Of a stretch of 12,297 bases of DNA, positions 6,362 through 12,297 are shown one piece after another (within the stretch, counting starts at the first letter, position 1; each line of letters begins with the position of its first letter). A model generated the notes under the pieces. That model saw only the letters and a program-made list of their open reading frames with translations. It did not search any database and was not told the origin of the DNA. The stretch spans positions 1 through 12,297 of the forward strand of contig CAMLFP010000147.1 in assembly GCA_946479335.1 (NCBI GenBank). The letters run 5' to 3'. The DNA comes from an uncultured Archangium sp. (GTDB lineage Bacteria > Myxococcota > Myxococcia > Myxococcales > Myxococcaceae). A program made the position numbers and the translations under genes.

Positions 6362-7512
6362 ACGACGATGTCCCGCTCGACGTCGGAGAGGAGGTACCGC
6401 GCCATCGCCAGGTTGGCGCGCGCGCGGTCGAGCGTGAGGAAGAAGTAGAGCTGCGGGCGCCGGCGGCACAGCCGCAGCAGGTGGTACTCGCGGCCCAGCG
6501 AGATGACGATGTCTTCCAGCTCGTCATCAATCTGCAGCTTGCGGATGGTGCGGCGCTTGGCCTCCACCAGGTCGGCGTGACCCAGCACCAGCTGCTCGAG
6601 GTCGTCGACGCCGCGGTCGACGGCCGCCACGCAGGCACGTTTGTCGAGGTCGACCAGCGCCGCGCCGAGGAAACCGTCGGCGCGCTCCAGACGCGTGAGG
6701 TTGGCCACCACGTTGTTGGGCGGCTCGGCCGGCGCATCAGGCGCACCGGCGGCGCGGTCGAGCTCCGCGAAGGCGTCGAGGTCGAGGTCGTCGCTGCTCT
6801 TCACGCCCGCCTCCTGCTCGTCGCGCAGGCGGTAGGCGTCGATGAGCAGCTCCGAGAGGCCGGTGGTGATGGTGTGGTGCTGCGGCGCGGTGGCGCTCCA
6901 GCTGAAGCCGCCGGAGGTCCACGAGAGGATGTCGTTGAAGGCGTCGACGCCGTGCAGCGTGCCGGCGCGCGCGTCGACCACCCGGCCCGACTCGAAGGCG
7001 ATCTCCCCGACGCCCCGGGTGGAGTGCACCAGCAACGTGCCGGTGCGGTTCGCCAACCCGTAGAGCTGCACCACCTCACCCAGCATGCTGACGGCGATGG
7101 CGCCGCTGAAGGCCGAGGGCGCCGGCTGTGCGCACACCCGCGTCAACGTCTCGCGCAGCGCCTGGAAGGTGAAGGGCTTGGGGAGGTACGCGAAGCGGCC
7201 CGCGCGCGCGTCGTGGTCGACCTGCGCGGTGGGGAAGGCCGTCATCACCACCACCGGCACCGGGCCCCACTTCTCGTGCAGCTTCGAGACCAGCTCCAGC
7301 CCGTTGAGGTGCGGCATGCGCACGTCGGTGATGAGCGCGGTGGGGCGCTCCGTCTCGAGCCACGCGGCCACCTCGCGCGGGTCGGTGGTGCCCTTGATCT
7401 GCGAGGCCCCCACGACGCTGGCCAGCATCCCGACCGTGGCGCTCACGAGCTCGGGCTCGTCGTCCACCATCCAGAAAGGTCCGGGCGGGAGCCCGGTGGT
7501 CGGCGTCGTCAT
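6358..7512 (-). CDS. Response regulator fusion: receiver + DUF4388/PATAN + Roadblock/LC7
   Basis: The protein has 384 residues in three parts. The receiver (about 11-128) has acidic Asp17/Asp18, phospho-acceptor Asp63 in ITDVRMP, Thr91 and Lys112 in PKP, so it should accept phosphate. The PATAN/DUF4388 domain (about 134-230) has the signature GEVVQLYGLANRTGTLLV (145-162), then GEIAFESGRVVDARAG and a GGFSWSA ending. After an acidic linker (240-266) comes a Roadblock/LC7 domain (268-384) with the ELEDIVISLGREYHLLR block (331-347) and a NLAMARYLL helix. There is no DNA-binding output, so the signal must pass through protein contacts, most simply to the GTPase encoded in the same operon. ATG 7512 has AGAAGG nine bases upstream and is preferred to a TTG at 7572. 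The phosphodonor could be the adjacent histidine kinase or an orphan kinase. Confidence 0.88.
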   Translation of the reverse strand: MTTPTTGLPPGPFWMVDDEPELVSATVGMLASVVGASQIKGTTDPREVAAWLETERPTALITDVRMPHLNGLELVSKLHEKWGPVPVVVMTAFPTAQVDHDARAGRFAYLPKPFTFQALRETLTRVCAQPAPSAFSGAIAVSMLGEVVQLYGLANRTGTLLVHSTRGVGEIAFESGRVVDARAGTLHGVDAFNDILSWTSGGFSWSATAPQHHTITTGLSELLIDAYRLRDEQEAGVKSSDDLDLDAFAELDRAAGAPDAPAEPPNNVVANLTRLERADGFLGAALVDLDKRACVAAVDRGVDDLEQLVLGHADLVEAKRRTIRKLQIDDELEDIVISLGREYHLLRLCRRRPQLYFFLTLDRARANLAMARYLLSDVERDIVV

Positions 7513-7527
7513 CGCCACCGGCCTTCT

Positions 7528-7542
7528 GCAACCGCGACGCCA
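7528..7542 (-). promoter_or_regulatory. Candidate sigma-54 promoter (-24/-12) before the GTPase operon
   Basis: On the minus strand TGGC, seven bases, then TTGC followed by A has exactly the spacing of the -24/-12 consensus, with GG and GC ten bases apart. It lies downstream of a sigma-54 activator gene and of the shared 21-bp motif. The weakness is that transcription would begin near 7516, only about four bases before ATG 7512, and would exclude the apparent Shine-Dalgarno at 7522-7527. It could be a chance match. Confidence 0.3.
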
Positions 7543-7562
7543 GCCTCCTTGAGACGCCAAGC

Positions 7563-7612
7563 GGTTGATCAACCACGCGTGGGCTCCGCGCCGCTGGTTA
7601 CTTTCAAACCAG
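7563..7612. repeat. Cluster of palindromes in the gap before the GTPase operon
   Basis: Within 50 bases there are three perfect dyads. GGTTGATCAACC is at 7563-7574, CCACGCGTGG at 7573-7582, and CTGGTT/AACCAG arms around a seven-base loop at 7594-7612. They follow the stop codon of the activator gene on the minus strand. They could be operators or a weak hairpin at the end of the kinase/activator transcript; no U-run follows, so a classic intrinsic terminator is not supported. Confidence 0.4.
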
Positions 7613-7617
7613 ACCGG

Positions 7618-8967
<1,350 letters not shown>

Positions 8968-8971
8968 ACCG

Positions 8972-9997
8972 TCACCATTGCCCGCGCATCGGCGCGGTCG
9001 TCGAAGGGAGGTACACCCGGAAGGTGGCGCCCCGGGGCACGTCCACCACGTGCCGCAGCTCACCGCCGTTGAGCCGCGTCAGGTCGCGCGCGATGGCCAG
9101 CCCGAGGCCCGTGCCGTGCGCCTTCGTCGTGAAGAACGGCTCGAAGATGCGCTCCGCGAGGTCTGCGTTGACACCTGGGCCGTCATCACTGACCTCGATG
9201 CACACCGCAGGCACCGGCGTTCTCCCCGGGCGCACGGAGACGCGGACGACGCTCCTCGCCGCGTCGAGGGCATTTTCGATGAGGTTCACGAGGACCTGCT
9301 CGCACTGCAAGAGGTCGACCATCACCGGCGCGAGGTCGGCGGGCGTGGGCGGCACCTCGAGGCGCACCGGCGTGTCGCGCGGGCGCAGGAGGTTGATGGC
9401 GTGGTCGATGAGGAACGCGGTCGGGTGCAGCGCGCGATTCGGCGGCTTCGGGCGGCTGTACGCGAGCGCCTGGCGGATGAGCGACTCCACGCGCGCCACC
9501 AGGCTGGGGATGCGCGCCAGCCCGGAGTCGTTGTCGGGGTGCGCGAGGAGCGCCGCTTCACTCAGGCTCAGGATGGCGGCGACCGGGTTGCGCACCTCGT
9601 GTGCGAAGCCGGAGATGATGGACTCCACGGTGTTGCGCAGCTGCACCCGCGCCAGCGACTGCGCCTCGACGAGGTACTCGTTGATGGAGGTGACGCTGGC
9701 CACCAGCAGGTCGCTGCCCGGCGCTGCGTGCGTGACGTGCACCAGCAGCGGCGCGGAGCTCCACGCGAGGCCCAGGTAATTGAAGGGCGGTGCGGTGGTG
9801 ACTGCCTCGACGTCACGCGCTTCGGCCGGGCGGATCAGGTCGACGAGGCGGGTCGCGCGGCTCAGCTCCGAGTGCGGCACCGCCATCAGCTGCGCAGCGG
9901 CTTCGTCACCCGAGACGACCTGGCACTCTGGCGACAACGTCAACAACCCGACCTTCACCAGCCTCAGCGGCGATTGTGCGTGACTGATATCAATCAT
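8972..9997 (-). CDS. Soluble sensor histidine kinase (NtrB/AtoS-like), partner of the sigma-54 activator
   Basis: The protein has 341 residues. Residues about 14-105 look like a PAS-type sensor domain. A helical segment leads into the HisKA H-box FAHEVRNPVAAI (131-142) with phospho-acceptor His133. The ATPase domain has the N-box VNLIENALDAA (237-247), G1 DDGPG (271-275), F-box FEPFFTTK (285-292) and G2 GTGLGLAIA (295-303). No signal peptide or membrane segment is present, so it senses an internal cue or a partner protein. The gap to the response regulator is four bases, so the two form a cognate pair. ATG 9997 is preceded by AAAGG too closely to be a good Shine-Dalgarno, and GGGGGAAG lies further up, so the exact start is less sure than the gene. 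The kinase could also phosphorylate the REC fusion, which has no kinase of its own. Confidence 0.92.
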   Translation of the reverse strand: MIDISHAQSPLRLVKVGLLTLSPECQVVSGDEAAAQLMAVPHSELSRATRLVDLIRPAEARDVEAVTTAPPFNYLGLAWSSAPLLVHVTHAAPGSDLLVASVTSINEYLVEAQSLARVQLRNTVESIISGFAHEVRNPVAAILSLSEAALLAHPDNDSGLARIPSLVARVESLIRQALAYSRPKPPNRALHPTAFLIDHAINLLRPRDTPVRLEVPPTPADLAPVMVDLLQCEQVLVNLIENALDAARSVVRVSVRPGRTPVPAVCIEVSDDGPGVNADLAERIFEPFFTTKAHGTGLGLAIARDLTRLNGGELRHVVDVPRGATFRVYLPSTTAPMRGQW

Positions 9998-10050
9998 CCT
10001 TTGGGACTTCCCCCGACGCGGAAACTAGACGCCGCCGCTTTCCCCCGCCA

Positions 10051-10071
10051 ACGGGTCGATTTCGAACCGGT
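10051..10071. promoter_or_regulatory. 21-bp element shared with the region before the GTPase operon
   Basis: Aligned without gaps, positions 10051-10071 match 7613-7633 at 18 of 21 bases. The match includes an uninterrupted TTCGAACCGGT at the end nearer ychF. It lies in the same orientation relative to the minus-strand genes in both places, 54-74 bases upstream of the kinase start. Confidence 0.5.
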
Positions 10072-10092
10072 GCGGACCGGCACCGGTCGAAA
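10060..10092. repeat. Inverted repeat upstream of the histidine kinase gene
   Basis: The left arm TTTCGAACCGGTGC (10060-10073) and the right arm GCACCGGTCGAAA (10080-10092) are reverse complements except for one extra A in the left arm. They flank a six-base spacer. The size and symmetry fit a dimeric regulator site such as that of a Fis-type activator. Confidence 0.6.
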
Positions 10093-10169
10093 CGCTCGAA
10101 GGCCCTCCTGAAACGGGTGCCAGATGAGACGCGCCAACAGGCAGGCGAGGTGCTAGGCGCCGCCGCGTC

Positions 10170-11285
10170 ATGGCTCTCTCCATCGGAATCGTCGGGCTGC
10201 CCAACGTCGGCAAGTCGACCCTCTTCAACGCGCTCTCGAACGCCGGCGCCCTCGCGGCGAATTACCCCTTTGCCACCATCGAGCCGAACATCGGTGTGGT
10301 GCCCGTGCCCGACGAGCGGATGGACAAGATCTCCGCGCTCACCAAGCCGCTCAAGACCATCTACACCACGCTGGAGTTCGTCGACATCGCGGGCCTGGTG
10401 CGCGGCGCGTCGAAGGGCGAAGGCCTCGGCAACCAGTTCCTCGCGAACATCCGCCAGGTCGACGCGGTGCTGTACGTGCTGCGCTGCTTCGTCGACGACA
10501 ACATCACCCACGTCGAAGGCAGCGTGAACCCGAAGCGCGACAAAGACGTGGTCGACACCGAGCTGTGCCTCAAAGACCTCGAGACCATCGAGAAGCGCCG
10601 CGACAAGACCGCGCGCACCGCCAAGGCCCCGGGCAAGGAAGGCGAACTCGCCAAGGCCGAACTCGCGGTGTTGGACAAGGTGAAGGCCAAGCTCGACGAG
10701 GGCATCCCCGTGCGCGGGCACGGCCTCACCGAAGACGAGCAGGCGCTGGTGAAGGAGCTCTTCTTCCTCACCAACAAGCCGGTGCTCTACATCGCCAACG
10801 TGGCCGAGTCGCAGCTGGCGACCGCCGACTCCGACCCCTACGTGCAGCAGGTGCGCGACATCGCGAAGTCGGAGAACGCCGAGGTGGTGGTGCTCGCCGC
10901 CGCGCTGGAGGCCGAGATCCAGCAGCTCCCGCCCGAAGACCGCCCGTCGTTCCTCAAGGACGCCGGCCTCGACGAGCCCGGCCTCAACAAGGTGGTGCGC
11001 GCGGGCTACACCATGCTCGGGCTCCAGACGTACTTCACGGTCGGCGAGAAGGAGTGCCGCGCCTGGACCATCCGCAAGGGGTACAAGGCGCCGCAGGCGG
11101 CGGGCGTCATCCACACCGACTTCGAGAAGGGCTTCATCAAGGCCGAGGTCATGTCGTGGAAGGACCTGCTGGCGCTCGGCAGTGAAGCTGCGGTGCGCGA
11201 CAAGGGCCTGCTGCGCATCGAAGGCAAGGACTACGTGGTGCAAGACGGCGATTGCATGCACTTCCGTTTCAACGTGACGACGTAA
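10170..11285 (+). CDS. ychF: Redox-regulated ATPase YchF (OLA1 family)
   Basis: The protein has 371 residues, the usual length for YchF. The P-loop is GLPNVGKS (9-16), followed by the switch-like NYPFATIEPN (31-40) and G3 DIAGLV (72-77) inside the Obg-type VDIAGLVRGASKGEGLGN. The specificity motif is NVAE (210-213) in place of NKxD, the change that makes this family prefer ATP. His114 in NITHVEGSVNP matches the catalytic His known in the family. A coiled-coil insertion spans about 130-185. The C-terminal TGS domain (about 283-368) includes TYFTVGEKECRAWTIRKG and IHTDFEKGFIKAEVMSW. YchF binds ribosomes and affects translation and stress responses. It is a conserved housekeeping gene, probably unrelated to the divergent signalling cluster. 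The Shine-Dalgarno before ATG 10170 is weak. The next gene begins 12 bases after its stop. Confidence 0.97.
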   Translation: MALSIGIVGLPNVGKSTLFNALSNAGALAANYPFATIEPNIGVVPVPDERMDKISALTKPLKTIYTTLEFVDIAGLVRGASKGEGLGNQFLANIRQVDAVLYVLRCFVDDNITHVEGSVNPKRDKDVVDTELCLKDLETIEKRRDKTARTAKAPGKEGELAKAELAVLDKVKAKLDEGIPVRGHGLTEDEQALVKELFFLTNKPVLYIANVAESQLATADSDPYVQQVRDIAKSENAEVVVLAAALEAEIQQLPPEDRPSFLKDAGLDEPGLNKVVRAGYTMLGLQTYFTVGEKECRAWTIRKGYKAPQAAGVIHTDFEKGFIKAEVMSWKDLLALGSEAAVRDKGLLRIEGKDYVVQDGDCMHFRFNVTT

Positions 11286-11297
11286 GCTGCGGCTCGC

Positions 11298-12284
11298 ATG
11301 GCGCTGAAGTTGCGGTTCCTCTCCCGGGCGCGGCTGTGGAGCGAGGTGGTCGTCTCCTCGGGGGAGAAAGTCTTCGTACCGACGACCGGCACGTTCGCCG
11401 TCGGTGAGCGTGTCGAGCTCGAGCTCGAGGCGGCGGAGTTCGACGCGCCGCTGCTCACCCACGGCATCGTCCAGGAGCTGCGCCCGCTGACCTCCGCTTC
11501 GGCCGCCGGGGTGCTGGTGAAGCTCGACGCCGACGCGGTGGAGCGCTGCCGCGCGCTGGTGGGTGACCATGACGACGCCGCGCGCGTCGCCGGCCGGCAG
11601 GAGCCGCGCTTCGACTGCGACCTGAGCGCGCACGTCTTGAGCCCCGACCCGATGACGGGCTGCGCGGTGAAGAGCCTCTCGGTGCACGGGCTGACGCTGC
11701 ACACCCCCAGGCCCGTCGAGCAGGGCGCGCAGCTGTTGTTGGCGGTGCAGCTGCCGGAGGGCTCCGAGCTGCTGGTCTCGACGCAGGCGATGTGGGCGCG
11801 GCCCGAGCTCTCCCTGTCGGGGCACCAGTTGGTCAAGCTCTCGGTAGAGGCCGAGGTGCGGCTGCGCGTCGCGGTGGAGACGCTCTCGCAGGCCACGTTG
11901 CAGACCGCGCGCCTCACGGTGCTGGTGGCGGACGATGACCCGTCAATCCTCGACTTCACCTCGCGCGTGGTGACGAAGGCCGGGCACCGCGTGCTGCGCG
12001 CGGAGCGGGGTGACACCGCGCTGGAGCTGGCGCGCAAGGAGCGCCCGGCCCTCGCGCTCCTCGACGTGCTGATGCCCGGGCTGGATGGCCACGAGGTGTG
12101 CAAGGCCATCCGCTCCGACGCGACGCTCGCGAAGATGCCGGTGATTCTGTTGTCGGCGATGGGCGAAGACCGGCTCGCCGCGGCGGCGAAAGAGGCGGGC
12201 GCGAACGGCTACCTCACCAAGCCGATGCGCCTCGAGGCGCTGCGCGGCGTACTGACGCAGTACCTCGTCGCACAACCGCGCTGA
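11298..12284 (+). CDS. PilZ-like protein with C-terminal receiver domain
   Basis: The protein has 328 residues. The N-terminal 190 residues hold one or two beta-rich modules. FVPTTGTFAVGERVELELE (26-44) resembles the PilZ-like paralogous domain common in myxobacteria. A second stretch, EPRFDCDLSAHVLS (102-115) with SLSVHGLTLHTPRPV (126-140), looks like a PilZ barrel. The c-di-GMP motif is degenerate: no clear RxxxR, and SLSVHG in place of [DN]xSxxG. Nucleotide binding is therefore doubtful. The C-terminal receiver (about 206-325) is intact, with Asp212-214, phospho-acceptor Asp256 in LLDVLMPG, Ser286 and Lys308 in TKPM. No DNA-binding domain is present. The start ATG is 12 bases after ychF with no clear Shine-Dalgarno, so it may be translated from the same transcript. 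The kinase that drives it is not evident. Confidence 0.8.
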   Translation: MALKLRFLSRARLWSEVVVSSGEKVFVPTTGTFAVGERVELELEAAEFDAPLLTHGIVQELRPLTSASAAGVLVKLDADAVERCRALVGDHDDAARVAGRQEPRFDCDLSAHVLSPDPMTGCAVKSLSVHGLTLHTPRPVEQGAQLLLAVQLPEGSELLVSTQAMWARPELSLSGHQLVKLSVEAEVRLRVAVETLSQATLQTARLTVLVADDDPSILDFTSRVVTKAGHRVLRAERGDTALELARKERPALALLDVLMPGLDGHEVCKAIRSDATLAKMPVILLSAMGEDRLAAAAKEAGANGYLTKPMRLEALRGVLTQYLVAQPR

Positions 12285-12297
12285 CATCGCGCACCGC

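Larger units (their letters stand above)
9998..10169. promoter_or_regulatory. Divergent promoter region between the histidine kinase gene and ychF
   Basis: This 172-base region carries the promoters of two opposite transcription units. It contains the inverted repeat at 10060-10092 and the 21-bp element at 10051-10071. I could not find a convincing -24/-12 or -35/-10 pair for either direction. Confidence 0.5.

Noticed and set aside
7544..7550. AAGGAGG (minus strand) as the Shine-Dalgarno of the REC fusion gene
   Set aside because: It is 31 bases before ATG 7512 and no start codon in any useful frame lies at a normal distance after it; AGAAGG at 7522-7527 fits better.
11415..11429. Repeated CTCGAG/GAGCTC run in the PilZ-like gene
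   Set aside because: It encodes alternating Glu/Leu with common high-GC codons and is explained by coding.
9990..11825. 611-residue minus-strand open frame
   Set aside because: It lies opposite ychF and the PilZ-like gene, both of which have clear conserved motifs; no domain is seen in it.

Overview
The window is high-GC DNA, roughly two-thirds G+C or more by eye. Its coding style and domain repertoire point to Myxococcota (the myxobacterial lineage). The reasons are an MglA-type small GTPase with several Roadblock/LC7 partners, DUF4388/PATAN domains fused to a receiver, an NtrC-type sigma-54 activator paired with a soluble histidine kinase, and a PilZ-like domain joined to a receiver. I cannot name the species. 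I see no mobile element, CRISPR array, tRNA or rRNA; this looks like chromosomal sequence.

Left part (1-3335). A SET-domain lysine methyltransferase-like gene runs leftward off the edge of the window. It diverges across 37 bases from a membrane-anchored DUF3857/transglutaminase-like protein with a C-terminal Cys/His motif. That gene is followed by a small free-standing PDZ-domain protein.

Central part (3342-9997, all on the minus strand). Seven genes read in the order histidine kinase, sigma-54-dependent response regulator, REC-PATAN-Roadblock fusion, PATAN-like protein with a possible divergent Roadblock half, Roadblock protein, Roadblock protein, and MglA-like GTPase with a long unrecognised C-terminal extension. 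The last five are tightly packed (one ATGA overlap, then gaps of 37, 28 and 6 bases) and look like one operon. A 105-base gap separates them from the kinase/activator pair. I infer a signalling module: the kinase and activator probably control transcription of the operon, the REC fusion carries a second phosphorylation input, and the Roadblock proteins act as regulators or scaffold of the GTPase. A 21-bp sequence shared (18/21) between the gap before the operon and the region upstream of the kinase gene could be the activator's binding site.

Right part (10170-12284, plus strand). The conserved translation-associated ATPase YchF is followed after 12 bases by a PilZ-like/receiver protein. The 172-base divergent region between the kinase and ychF holds a long inverted repeat.

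The best candidate for an undescribed system is the central seven-gene cluster. Its family assignments are firm, but its biological role is inference.
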